Made by a program: the position numbers and the translations under genes
Shown here: positions 34,509 through 45,369 of the stretch, piece by piece
How the letters are laid out: each line of letters starts with the position of its first letter
How positions within the stretch are numbered: the stretch's first letter is position 1
Notes under the pieces: generated by a model
What the model was told of the DNA's origin: nothing
What the model saw: the letters and a program-made list of their open reading frames with translations, nothing else
Databases searched by the model: none
Assembly: GCF_964355755.1 (NCBI RefSeq)
Contig: NC_092675.1
Location: 28,608,912 to 28,668,911, forward strand
Source of the DNA: Antedon mediterranea
Taxonomy: Eukaryota > Echinodermata > Crinoidea > Comatulida > Antedonidae
Length of the DNA stretch: 60,000 nucleotides
Direction of reading: 5' to 3'

Positions 34509-34941
34509 CGATTTTCTATTTATTATTTTGGTCCCAAACTTTGGACTTCACACTCAAATGAACTTAAACAGAAATCTTCTTTTTCTAGTTTTAAATCTAA
34601 TTTCAAACACAAAATGGTGTCAGAATATGCTACATAATTTTTCGCCGATCTTTTATCCTTATTTATTTGGTGGTGATACATGGCATTAAATCCTTCACCC
34701 TGGTATTCAATAATCTCCGCTACATTGTATCGTTATACTTGTTATTATACCATATTTAATTATATTTCATATTGTACTATTGTTATCATTATCCCTTTTA
34801 TCATTATATTATATAATTGCCTGGTTTATCTTAACTTCTATAATTTAAATTTTTTTATTTTTGATTTTATGTACTTTCACTATTATATATTTATATTTTA
34901 GTCTACTCTGTAGCAATGTTAGTATACTTACAGGCATACGG

Positions 34942-34977
34942 GGTCACGACTTAAAGTTCAGTGAACTTACTGTGACC
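34942..34977 (+). other. 3'-terminal stem-loop of LINE B
   Basis: GGTCAC at 34942 pairs with GTGACC at 34972, and inside it aaagtt pairs with aactt around a short loop. The same hairpin, with compensating variation, lies at 39618-39654 in LINE C. In several LINE clades the RT recognises such a 3' hairpin (family knowledge). Confidence 0.6.
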
Positions 34978-34987
34978 TCCATCCACC

Positions 34988-37885
34988 GAGCGGGGTTGGT
35001 GAAATCTGTCCATAATAGGTTACTTTTCTGTCCATAATAGGTTACTTTCTGTCCATAATAGGGACTAGAGGGCGCTGTTGTTTGTCCATAATAGGTGACT
35101 TTCATAATTGGCTGTCCAAAATAGGTGACTTTTTGTCCACAATAGGCAAGTTTATTGGAGTAGTGCGCCATCCATTGTGTTGTCCATAATAGGTGATTTT
35201 TTTTTTGCGTACTCGTACGTAGTAACGTACGTAGTTTATTTCGCGAGTAGAAGTAATAAATACTAATAGGAGGCCTAATTAGTATAAACATTTAAGTCTT
35301 TCTAGCCTAGGCCTAGGCTAGTCCTGTTAGTTAGGCTACCTCTATAGATAGGCATACTAGTACTACTAGCCCAGGCCTAGTCCATTTGTTATTGTCCACT
35401 AATAATAATGAAAATTTATTCAGCAACAAATAATTTAATTTGAACCTCATTTTAGGTTTGATAGTACAGACAGACATTACGCAACTTACCATACTATTGC
35501 AAGTTTAAATAAATCACCAAACCCACACATTCTTTTACAAAAATAAAAAATACCCCATAATACTCTAATACCGTAATAATATTGATAAAGTTTTATTTTT
35601 ATAAATGCATTGGTGTTTCAATGTAATTGTTGTATTTTTTTTTTCTTTGGACTTATTTTGTTTTGTTAACAGTAATAATAAAAATCAACTTTATCAATTT
35701 AATATTGAAAAAGACATCACAGTTCAGCACTTCATTTGTCATTTTAGGTCCTCCCCTATTTCAAAATTCTGGATCCACATAGCTCAATGACAAAGTCTAA
35801 AGTGGATTAACAGCAGCACATCTCATCCATTTATTATATTGTTTAATTTAATGAATCAATTTTAATGTTTAATAATAAGAAATACGACAATAAATCAAGT
35901 TTACATACACGCAGTGTACAATCAACACCTTTGTTCTGTATTCAGAACAGTTTATTCAAAATCTAAATCACATTTAAAAAATACTGAATTATATTATTTT
36001 TATAAGTGTAAAAACATGGTTAAACTACAATTTAAAAAATAGCAAGGATAAATAAAATACACCATAATTATTACGTTTATTACTATAATTATTGATCGAT
36101 GATTATGATCAAAAATAATATGTTGAAGTGATGTACTTTTTCATTTCAGCAGCATACTGTATATGAGCAGAATATCAAACATCTGTATGCCTATAATAAA
36201 AAAAAGAAGCATTTAAATACTATAATAATGTTTAAGTATTGTAACTAACTTCAATCTTAGTAATGATGAGACAAATTTTCATGTTGTATGGTGGGACACA
36301 GTTATGTTTAAATATTTTATTGCATTTAAAAAAAGATATGTATGATTGTTTTACTAAATTTAAGTTTATACCAGTTGTCAGAGTCAATTATTACCATACT
36401 CACTATATGAAAACTGATATTAAATGTTTTAAAGACAAAGGCTTTATTGAATGAATGCTTTAATAATATAACATTCAATTAAATTTTGAAATAGTTTCTG
36501 CATGAATTTTTTAGTGGATTATTTATTCTTTGTACTGTGATTGTAATGTTTATAATGAATGGAAATAAAAAGAAAATATCTACTTTTAATTTCTTAGCAA
36601 TTCAAATGAATAGTATTCAAATGAATAGAACATTTCAAATCAGAATGTTAAAAATTAATTTTCATGTATTGTCAGTTTTTCTACTACGGTACTGATAAAA
36701 TTTAGTCTGTCTCTCTGAAAATGTTTGACTAAATTGTATCCTTCTTTTCCGAAGATTACTTTTGCAAACAAATACTTTTTCTAAATAGGCTTCTTCTTGG
36801 GATTTTACAGTATCTCATATTGAAAAATGTCCTAAAAGATGTAGGTCTAGTGGGTTATATGTAAAGTATTTTTCTTCAATTGTAGGTTGGGCCTATCTGT
36901 TACTTACCCTAGTTAATAGAAATGTCCATGCTACTGTACTATAACATTGATCAGAAGATACACTGTACTCAATCTTTAATACATGCAAAAAATATGGGAA
37001 AAATTGAAATTTAAATAGATGACATAATTAATAACAGTAACAATAGCTCTGGCTCTACTATACTGCCAACCTATTAACTGTCCGAACTGTCTGGATAAGA
37101 CTCATTCATTCACAAAATAATAAAAAAAAAAAAAACATTTTAATAATAGGTCAATCTAGCAATCTAGATGTCTGTGATTTGAAGACAAACTACCAATAGG
37201 TCTAGTAGACTAGGCTAGTAGTACTAGTAGTAGCCGATTTCGGTCTTCAAAGTATAGTAGTAGTGGGCGGTGGTGGCAGTGGTATTAGTAAAAGACTGTA
37301 TAGTGACTAGTCCGCCAGAGCTGACCTGCAGTTAGGCAGTATAGTTACGAGTAGTCTGTAAAATATTCATATTAAAATAATAAAAAAACAGATAATGAGG
37401 ATAGGCCTAGTTGTTTGTAGACCTAATATGAGCCCATGGGCCATGTCATTTGTATTCCTAGTGTAGCAGGGAGGTATCCCCTGCTGTAAGCTAGGCCTAG
37501 AAAAAAAAGCTCATATTTCATCACAAATAATTATACTAATTAGGCCTCCTACTAGCTAGGCCTAGGCCTAGGTAGCCTCGAAGTCTGAAGAGAAAGCAAA
37601 TTAGTATTAACTAATATAATAATAATACTATTACTTCTACTCGCGAAAACGTACGTACGAGTACGCCAACAAAATCACCTATATTATGGACAACACAATG
37701 GATGGCGCACTACTCCAATAAACTCGCCTATTGTGGACAAAAAGTCGCCTATTTTGGACAGCCAATTATGAAAGTTACCTATTATGGACAAACAACAGCG
37801 CCCTCTAGTCCCTATTATGGACAGAAAGTCCCCTATTATGGACAGAAAAGTTACCTATTATGGACAGATTTCACCAACCCTATTG
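34988..37885. mobile_element. Foldback element C, 2898 bp, TSD CATCCACC
   Basis: Inverted arms of ~300 bp (34988-35290 and 37605-37885). CATCCACC flanks it (34980-34987 and 37886-37893), an 8-bp duplication, and the LINE B 3' end reads on across it. Each arm carries about seven copies of TGTCCATAATAGGTnAC-like words. The interior (35290-37600) is AT-rich and shows no gene. An 8-bp duplication points to hAT or a similar superfamily; no transposase is present. Confidence 0.83.
35291..37604. other. Interior of foldback C, no gene seen
   Basis: Only short frames under 70 codons. Words related to AGGCCTA cluster at both ends (35325-35380, 37540-37575), which may extend the inverted arms in degenerate form. 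Confidence 0.6.
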
Positions 37886-38043
37886 CATCCACCCACATTT
37901 AATATATGTTATGTAAATGTAAATTATATATTTGATCTCTGGTGCGCGTGCGTACAACTGAGGACTAGTTGTGTTCCAGCCGTACCACGCCGAGAATGTT
38001 AAAGGGTCGTTATCCGATCGAGTTAAAGAACAATACCATGAAA

Positions 38044-38115
38044 GCCCCAGTGGTCTAATGGTTAGGGCAACTGCATATCAAGCAGACGGTCCGAGTTCGA
38101 GTCTCGGTTGGGGCG
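38044..38115 (+). tRNA. tRNA-like gene, anticodon loop reads ATC
   Basis: The acceptor stem gccccag/ttggggc pairs fully (one G-T). The D-arm gtct...gggc, the T-arm ccgag-TTCGAGT-ctcgg and internal promoter boxes (tggtctaatgg, gttcgagtc) are all present. The anticodon stem has four pairs and one A-A mismatch; the loop atatcaa gives ATC (would read GAU, Asp), and the discriminator is G. TTTTT at 38118-38122 is a Pol III terminator. A34 without the usual GTC anticodon is odd, so this may be a variant gene, a pseudogene or the head of a SINE. Confidence 0.6.
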
Positions 38116-38225
38116 ACTTTTTCTCGTTCTCCCAGATATCCTCATCTTTATCGTTTCAAAAATTAATTAAATAATTTTCAGTGTATCACCGGGCGGTTTG
38201 GAATTTATTTCTATGCCTGTTGTGT

Positions 38226-38340
<115 letters not shown>

Positions 38341-38367
38341 AGTGAGTGGAAAAAATAAATAAACGAA

Positions 38368-39414
38368 ACGAAACGAAACTACCTTGGCAACCGTAAACAA
38401 TTTGTCTCAGTTAAATCCTACTCTTCTTCTCATTCTAAAATTACATTACATACACAAGGATCTATACTTGGACCTTTACTATTTTTAATTTATGTTAATG
38501 ACTTACCTAATTCCTCTTCCCTCTTAAATTTTGTTCTTTTTGCTGATGACACTAACATTTTTTTTTCACACAAAAATATTACTGAACTTGTGCAAACTAC
38601 AAATAATGAATTAGTTAAGATTTCCAATTGGCTCAATTTAAATAAATTATCTTTGAATATTAATAAAACTAATTATATTTTTTTAAATTATAAAATAAAA
38701 AATATAGACTCTGTTGTTATTATAATTAATGATAGTGTAATCAAACAAGTTAATGAAACAAAATTTCTCGGTGTTATCCTAGACTCAAAGTTATCCTGGC
38801 AGTCCCATCGTAATATTATTTCAAATATCATTTCTAGAAACATTGGAATAATGAATAAACTAAAGCACTATCTCCCACAGCACATTCTTTTATCTTTATA
38901 TAACACCTTAGTTTTACCCTATATTAATTATTGTAACATATCTTGGGCTACCACAATTGATAAATTTCTTTACTTGTGTCCCTGGACGAGTCCTGAAGCA
39001 ACCAATATTGACAACATCTTTAAACTACAAAAACGTGCTATCAGGATTTGTGCAGGGTCAACCAGAATAGCTCACACCAAAAACTTATTTAATAAATTTA
39101 ATATACTTAATGTATTTGATTTACACAAATTACAAACTTATATTTTTATGTATCGTCTAAAAAATCACTCTTTACCAAATCATATTATTTCTTTATTTCC
39201 TAAACAACAACCTGATATTCACAATTACAATACAAGATTTGCTAAAACAAATATTTTATCTGAAAAGCATACATTTCATTTAAGAAGAAAATCGATTTTT
39301 TATAATGGTCCAAAACTATGGAATTTATTAAGTATTTCATTAAAATCTCTTCCTAATCTACCTTTGTTCAAATCTAACCTAAAAAAGTCTTTGGTCGCAG
39401 CATATGGCAGCTAA
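38368..39414 (+). pseudogene. LINE C reverse transcriptase, C-terminal part
   Basis: One frame from ~38370 continues through the ORF at 38590. SILGPLLFLIYVNDLP (motif B end), FADDTNIFFSH (motif C with the catalytic Asp pair at ~38540-38550), NETKFLGVILDSKLSW, the C-terminal AIRICAGSTRIAHTKNLF and YNGPKLWNLLS follow, with a natural end at 39414 (AAYGS, stop). This is the least damaged stretch of the family here, but it lacks the N-terminal half. Confidence 0.87.
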
Positions 39415-39768
39415 ATCCCCTGTTCTTGTTCTTCTTGTTTCCTTTCTTCTTCGCTTAATTGAATTGAATACCTTATCATATTGTTCATCTTGTAATTGTA
39501 CTATTGTCTTAGCAATTTAAGCTTCTGTATTTTTAATGTAAGCCGGACTGCTATTGTATACCTTCATTATTTTTTTTAATTTATTTTTTTTTAAATTTTT
39601 AACCCTTTTTAACTGGTGGTCACGACTTAAAGTTGTCCGCAACTTATTTTGACCTCCATCCGCACATTTTTGATGTTTTTTTTGTTTATTGTAATTTTCT
39701 TATTTGCAATTTGTAATTTTTATCTTTTAATTTAAAATGTGTGGAGAAACTAATAAAACAAACAAAAT
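38368..39768 (+). mobile_element. LINE C, 5'-truncated, same family as A and B
   Basis: Begins inside RT ([11 protein letters not shown]) and runs to a 3' end with hairpin (39618-39654) and an A-rich tail (aataaaacaaacaaaa). At its right end the gag of LTR element C resumes within a few bases, so LINE C marks the right border of the material inserted in that gag. Confidence 0.82.
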
Positions 39769-39774
39769 AAACAA

Positions 39775-40075
39775 CTCTTAGGCGACAGGCCACTCGAATC
39801 TTCAATTATGAAAAAACTATTCTTAAGTCGCCTCCCAACTAATGTACAGCTTATCCTAGCTTCAACCAAGGATGAGTTGGACCTGGGAAGCTTGACATCA
39901 TTGGCTGACAAAATTATTGAAGTATCTGTAACTGCAACTGCGCCAACATGTGTATCGGCAGTACACACGGACAATACACCCTCCTTGTCTGCGACCCTTG
40001 AAAACCTGCAAAAACAGATTCAACTAAAGGGTACTCCGAGAGTACAAACCTCCGCCTACTGTAAAATTCCCCTAC
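39775..40075 (+). pseudogene. Gag middle part of LTR element C
   Basis: Reads LGDRPLESSIMKKLFLSRLP, NVQLILASTKDELDLG and LADKIIEVS, then a Thr/Ser-rich linker. It continues the gag that stops at 17742 (ELGDRKPSQLYRRM). In Mag-like gags LxRLPxxVxxxLA(S/T) follows that segment directly, so the two parts once adjoined. It ends where SINE and T-rich sequence begin. Confidence 0.78.
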
Positions 40076-40159
40076 ATAAAATGGCCCCTGAATATTTTAT
40101 TTTTTTATTTTTTTTTTATTAGTTCTACCTAAGTGTATGTTAACTGCACACTACATAGT

Positions 40160-40617
40160 TGTGGATGACAGTGTGGTGTAATGGTTATGTATCCAGCCTG
40201 TCACAGTGGAGATCACTGGTTCAAGTCCCATTTTTTTTTTTTTTTTTTATTATTTTTTTATTTTTTTTTTTTTTTGTGGACCTTGATCTTTGACCCTGAC
40301 CCTTCAAAATTTAACCACAATTATATGATGTGTCATTGATCATTGTGGCTAAGTTTGGTGAGAATCGGATAAAAACTATGGTCTCTAGGCAGTAAAATAG
40401 TTTTTTGTTAGTTGTGACCTTGACCTATGACCTTTTCCCCTCAAATTCGAACTCGTCCGAGCTTTTGGGGCATAGATCATTGTTGCCAAATTTGGTGAGA
40501 ATCGGATAAAAACTGTGGCCTCCAGGCTGTTCACAGACACACACACAAACACACACACACACACACGCACCCCAACATACAGGGGTGAAAACATAACCTC
40601 CTTGGCGGAGGTAACAA
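40160..40617 (+). mobile_element. tRNA-Asp-derived SINE with duplicated body
   Basis: The head 40164-40232 has A-box-like tggtgtaatgg, a cctgtcac loop (GTC, Asp) and B-box ggttcaagtcc, but poor stems, so it is a decayed tRNA-Asp. A T-rich tract follows (40231-40275). The body has two ~120-bp units (40278-40395 and 40412-40535), each with a tgaccttgacc-type word and gtgagaatcggataaaaac. Then a (CA)n tract and a closing stem near 40600 (acctccttggcggaggt). The gag of element C resumes just after it. Confidence 0.65.
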
Positions 40618-40738
40618 CTGTCAACACAAGTTAATTCCTTGCAATCTGACCGACGGCACAACAGATATCAAAGTCGCAGCACAAGTCGACATCGAAATCG
40701 ATCGAGTGGTAGGCATTCATCTCCTGCTCAACCTGACA
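40618..40738 (+). pseudogene. Gag linker of LTR element C, between SINE and MULE
   Basis: Reads VNSLQSDRRHNRYQSRSTSR and further Arg/Ser-rich sequence to PAQPD, the basic linker before the nucleocapsid motif of this gag family. The frame continues at 41836 beyond the MULE-like element. Confidence 0.65.
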
Positions 40739-41825
40739 GGGTGTCACGAAAGCTCAGACCACGAAAGCTCAGACCCCCCTAAGACCTAAGATCACGAAAG
40801 CTAAGACCCAACACCTAAGATTACAAATATTTATCTTTCGCACCTGCCTTGTATTTTAACTTCCAACATTTATTCTGAATACCACACCTTAGAATTGGCA
40901 CTTTCATGAAAAAGAATCACATAAAAAGTAACAAATACATTTTTAAATTGATGATTTTACAGACGTTTTTCTCACACACAAAATGACTAGCCTACAGTAC
41001 AGTAGGCCTACCCCATGGGCCATGTTCAATGTTTTTGTTTCTATGGAACGTCAAAAGAGCAAAAATTATATAGAGGGCTGAAAACTCTGTGGAGTCCATC
41101 TACAGTGTGAATGGAACAATGTAAAATTAAAATTGTAATGATAATAGTATAATCATGCAAGTACGAAGAAATAAATACTGGCAAATAAATTTTAATTTAA
41201 AAATCATGATACGTTTTTTTGTTTCGTTTTCTTTCTGTTTTTATACTTGTACTATTATTGTTGCTCTTTTGGCGCTCCATAGAAACAAGAACATTGAGTA
41301 TGGGGAGCTCGAGGAGTTACATTGTCATTACAGTATACAAAGAAACACATCTGTAAAATCATCAATTTAAAGGATTTATTTATTTGTTATTATGTGTTTC
41401 TTCTTCTGAAAGTACTTATAAGTCCTAATTTTAAAGTGTGGTGTTCAGGATAAAGTTAGTCAACAAATTTGGAGTCAAAATACAAGAAAGGCAGGTGCGT
41501 AAGAAAAACATCCTCTGAACCAACACAATGGAGTAAATATATACCAACAAACAACCCGTCAAGTTTGTTTGTTGTAAAGAAAAAATATACATTTACTCAA
41601 CGGGCGAAAATAATGTGAGTTTATCTATGTTTTGCGGTAGTATTAAATTATATTTATGGTAATAAATGAAACCTACTGTGTTTAAAATTATGTATGGATA
41701 AACAAGTATTGTTTTTAAGCTGTAGTATATCTTAGTATTTGTAATCTTAGGTGTTGGGTCTTAGCTTTCGTGATCTTAGGTCTTAGGGGGTCTGAGCTTT
41801 CGTGGTCTGAGCTTTCGTGACACCC
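40739..41825. mobile_element. MULE-like foldback element, 10-bp TSD
   Basis: The terminal inverted repeats start GGGTGTCACGAAAGCTC and repeat the cgaaagctcagacc word three or four times. CAACCTGACA lies on both sides (40729-40738, 41826-41835) and the gag protein reads across it. The whole element is close to a palindrome: 40739-41080 mirrors 41255-41825, apart from a ~200-bp extra piece near 41510-41720. A 9-11 bp duplication fits Mutator-like elements. No transposase. Confidence 0.82.
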
Positions 41826-41835
41826 CAACCTGACA

Positions 41836-41944
41836 GTACCAATCGCTCACCTCAACATTCAAACAACACTCGTCAACTCTGTTGGTACCATGACAAATTT
41901 GGAGTAGGCCTAAATGCTCGAAAATGCAATCCGCCGTGTTCGGA
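41836..41944 (+). pseudogene. Gag C-terminal CWYH-type motif of LTR element C
   Basis: Reads QLCWYHDKFGVGLNARKCNPPC, split here only by description: Cys-Trp-Tyr-His, Phe-Gly, then two Cys. This CWYHxxFG...C..PC pattern closes the gag of many invertebrate Gypsy elements. It runs into LTR-like sequence at 41945, so the protease and all of pol are deleted. Confidence 0.72.
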
Positions 41945-41945
41945 A

Positions 41946-42061
41946 AGTATATTTTATCTATTTATTGAGAATCCTCACTTGATTCACTTGGAATAAATTG
42001 CATAGTTTACTGTATACATTTAGTAGTTGTTTTATTTTGACGTTGCGCCGACAATTACTAA
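41946..42061 (+). repeat. 3' LTR remnant of element C
   Basis: Matches the last ~115 bp of the 5' LTR (17146-17261) with a few base changes. The duplication AATAT follows at 42062-42066. Confidence 0.82.
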
Positions 42062-42244
42062 AATATCATTAATTACTTTATATCCAGAATGTAACCATGT
42101 TTCAAAATATATTGATTTTCCATTAGTTGTAATATACCTATTTTCCCACAATTGTTGTGTTTTAATTTCTTCTACATTTATTGGATGTCGACCTAAATAT
42201 TGTTGATGTGTACCACATCTTTTAACGTTTCTACATAGAAGTCT
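42062..42244 (-). pseudogene. L1-like LINE 1, piece before the LTR element
   Basis: The minus strand reads LWENRYITTNGKSIYFETWL and HSGYKVINDI, and LINE 2 at 59900-59984 has the matching NNKSMYFKVWLSSGFKTIGDI. The continuation (AIPVEWKE) is at 16838. It is bounded on the right by the hAT-like element. Confidence 0.78.
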
Positions 42245-43259
42245 GGGGCGGATCCAGACATTTTTGAGAGGGGGGGCCCGTCGATAAAAAGGGCACATCA
42301 GATATTGAGTATTTGAGCCACAGCCCCCCCATGGTGGGGGTTGTGGCGAAGCGAATTTTGTTACAGGACACACTTCGATGGCCGGAAATGGCAGCCTCGC
42401 ACGCAAAATCCATGATAAATGGCACCTTTCTAGTTCGCCGGAAATGACACTTTATTAGCAGGGATAACGAGGCAAAATTAAAAGTTGTTATTTTTCAACC
42501 AATTTAAACATTATCTGTTGGTATTTTGTTTCAATATTCCAATAAAGAAAGAATTACGAAAATCTGACTTGTAGTTTTCGAAATATAGGGTCTAAAACAT
42601 TGCCGAAAATGATCGTTTTTAGCCACGAACGTTGTAAACAAATTGCGCCATTTTTCGCTAAAATAATTACATATAATTACGTTTTATAGTAATTTCTTTT
42701 ATATATCAACATTGGAAATATCAATAAAATATGTTATTAAATGTTTATAAAATATATAGAGTTGTTTATTTAACGGAATTCGTACAAATCCATTTCTCTA
42801 AATTTGTGTAGTACCGTTCAGTACAGAGAGATCACGTGACTTCTTGGTACACGCGAGAGAAAACATTCCGCTGTGGGTAATTCGCGTCCACCAATCAAAT
42901 AGCCAGAATCCAAAATCATTCAATCGTGAGCTCTGCCGATCGCGGGAAAGCTCAGCTTTGATTGGCTTACGATGACATCAAATCACAAAATGGTGGTTTT
43001 GTAGTTGAGCCTCACGTAATTTTCACAAATATTGTTTCAAAAATGAAATAAATGAACCTTCTTTATGGTATGTGTGATTTTTCTTTAAAAGATTTGAATA
43101 ATAAAGGCTTCATATCGAGAAAAAAACATTTTTTTGCACTTATAATAAATATTTCTCAGAGAAAAAAGCACATGGCTTGTAGAACTATATTATCTTGGCG
43201 TAGGAAGACAAACAAATCCCAGGTCATGAGAGGCTCAACTACAAGACCAAGGTTGAATA

Positions 43260-44216
43260 GTTTATTTATTTATTTGGAATTACACCTTTAGGTCGGTGGA
43301 ACACTTAGCACAAAGGTGCATCCTTCACAATATAAAATATAACAATTAACAGAAAAGTAAAAAAAAGGCAAAAGCAACTATCAACCCCTATCCTACCCCC
43401 CTCCCCCCCCCCCCAATTTACATCGATACATACAGTAGATCATTACTTTACACAATGAATACAAAACAAGATATAGTAAAAGTGTATAAAATAAAATAAA
43501 ATCAGCTGATAAACACAGCTTATTACAAAAAACCCCCAACTCCTCTCACCCCCCCCCCCCCCACTTTTTTTCAATTTACTTAATGTAGCAATGTAGATAA
43601 CATAGTTATTGAGTCATGGAATTCAGTGAATCATTTCGAAATTGCCATGCTTGTTTTAGGTATCTTTTACAAAAACTATCCAAAATATTTTCACACTCTT
43701 CATCAATTAAATTATCTGAGTATCCCAAAATATATTTAAGTTTGTCATTTTCAGGAGAAGTATAAAAAGTATCAAACATATCTTTGCTGCCATTTCTATA
43801 CATATCCACATATAAATTAAATAATTCCCGATTACGTATATTATTTACAAAGCTGGACAATTAAGGATGAAATGATGGATGTCTTCGTCCGAATTTGTAC
43901 CGCACAATTTACATTTTTTATTATTATCAATATTCCAATTTGCAGTTCTATCATTCAAAGGTAGAGTATTTGAACGAGCTTTAAATTTTAATGCAGCACC
44001 TTCAAAATTAGTTTTATCAATTAAGTAATTTTCAAGTCCAGGTTTTGATTTTAATGTTTCATAGATGTGGAGACTTGATTTATTTTGTAATTCAATTCTC
44101 CATTCATCTATCATTATATAGTTAAGTTTTCTTAAGATTTCAGAAATTGGAAAGTAGACTTCTTTATAATTTGAGAGAGTGGTGAAAATATTTTTGGATT
44201 CACAATTACACTTCAA
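43260..44216 (-). pseudogene. LINE D C-terminal fragment, minus strand
   Basis: Two frames (44216-43845 and 43860-43606) overlap by one small shift. Landmarks are FKARSNTLPLNDRTANWN, KKCKLCGTNSDEDIHHFILNC (a CCHC finger) and WQFRNDSLNS near the end. This is the region after RT in a LINE other than L1 copies 1 and 2. On the minus strand it ends in A-rich 4-bp repeats (aaataaataaataaa, 43259-43273), a tail style of CR1/RTE-like elements. Two C runs (~43404, ~43552) lie in its 3' UTR. Confidence 0.72.
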
Positions 44217-44760
44217 GAGAATATCGTTTATACAAGATAAGATAGTGTATCGATGATTTTTGAGTAAACAATCTACCGCGTATGGTCGTACGCGCTAGAT
44301 AGTACGATATTTTAACTACATTTTTTACATGTTTGGTTGGATGTAATGGAAATAAAAAATAGTTGATCTGATGGAATGATATGTAAATAAACAAATACTC
44401 AAAGGAATTATGTTTACAGTTCAATTAGTTTCAGAATAATAATACATAAAAATGTGTTTACCAATGGACAAATAATCGCGTCAATGACATAGCGCGCATG
44501 GTAACGTACGCGGAGTTGAATCGTAAAAAGTTTACATGCGCCCTCTGTAGTATGTGAAACGATCTATTTTTAGAAGTTTAAGTAGAGATCATCTCGCGTC
44601 ACCACCTCTCACGATGCTCTTTGATCGGCCGCCGTAACTTAACATCGCGCTCATTGTGATAAATTTCTGTTTTTATTTTTGGGGTTAGTGTAGCCTACTC
44701 TGTGCATACTAATATACACACAAATATGTCACACGAATAAAATATTGAACCTCTAAAAAA
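44217..44760. other. Right interior of the hAT-like element, no gene seen
   Basis: AT-rich with two short cgtacg-bearing patches near 44290 and 44505. No recognisable domain. Confidence 0.5.
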
Positions 44761-44827
44761 AGGGCACCCTTAAAATTTAGGGGGAGGGGTCCGGACCCCG
44801 TGGACCCCCCCTCTGGATCCGCCCCAG

Positions 44828-45369
44828 GAAGTCTGATAAACCTCTTAATATGTGTTCTTCTAAATTGAGTAGGCTTGCATTTACAGTATATTCAATGGGA
44901 TACATATAATAGAGTGGTATGCACTTCCATTTACCGGAGTCTGGACTTAGAAGCCTTTTGACCCAATTTAAGATTTTACCATTGACTTAACATTAATCAT
45001 ATTAAGACCACCTTCACACACTTGCTTTATGAGTGTTGTTCTTTTAATTTTTTCTTTTTTCTTTCCCCAAAGAAAACTATATATTATTTTTTCTACTTTG
45101 GGATAGATGTAGTGTGGAACATTTATTATACTCTTGCATTATATACAATTTTTGAAATGGCAAGTGTCTTAATGATTGTAATTTTACCAAAGAATGTGAG
45201 GTTTCTTTTCTCCAACAACTTTAATACATTTTCTAAGTTAACAATCTTATTGTCCCAGTTCATTACATTTATCTTTATTGTAGCCTACATAAATTCCCAA
45301 AAATGTTACTGGTTCAATTGTCCATGTTATGTTACATGGTTTTAAACAACTATTTTTATTTGATCCAAT
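44828..45369 (-). pseudogene. L1-like LINE 1, post-RT piece
   Basis: The minus strand reads GSNKNSCLKPCNITW, VTFLGIYVG, then after decayed codons VPHYIYPKVEKIIYSFLWGK, RTTLIKHVCEGGLNMINV and SLNWVKRLLSPD. FLW...GGLN is the hallmark of the L1/Tx1 C-terminal domain. Upstream (minus) it joins LNKYKTKGVWI at 53926 across the Helentron; downstream it joins 42244. Confidence 0.78.

Larger units (their letters stand above)
31740..34985 (+). mobile_element. LINE B, near full-length coding part
   Basis: Sibling of LINE A and C. Endonuclease (31800-32525), linker (32534-32914), RT (33033-34508) and 3' UTR with a terminal hairpin (34942-34977). Its 3' end is opened by the 2.9-kb foldback element at 34988, and the expected continuation (catccacccacattt) lies at 37886-37900. 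Confidence 0.83.
42245..44827. mobile_element. hAT-like element with GGGGCGGATCCAGA ends, 2.6 kb
   Basis: The ends are GGGGCGGATCCAGA (left) and its complement (right), close to the CAGGGGCGGATCC termini known from hAT elements. GAAGTCT flanks it (42238-42244, 44828-44834), and the LINE 1 coding sequence continues across. Outer repeats include gggggg tracts and aagggcac words at both ends. The interior carries a LINE fragment (43260-44216), so it grew by insertion or capture. No hAT transposase is seen. Confidence 0.75.

Noticed and set aside
40542-40566. Independent (CA)n microsatellite
   Set aside because: It is part of the SINE body-tail structure rather than a separate feature.
42032-42425. 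One continuous minus-strand protein of 124 residues
   Set aside because: It is a chance fusion of LINE 1 codons (42062-42244) with hAT-like element sequence.
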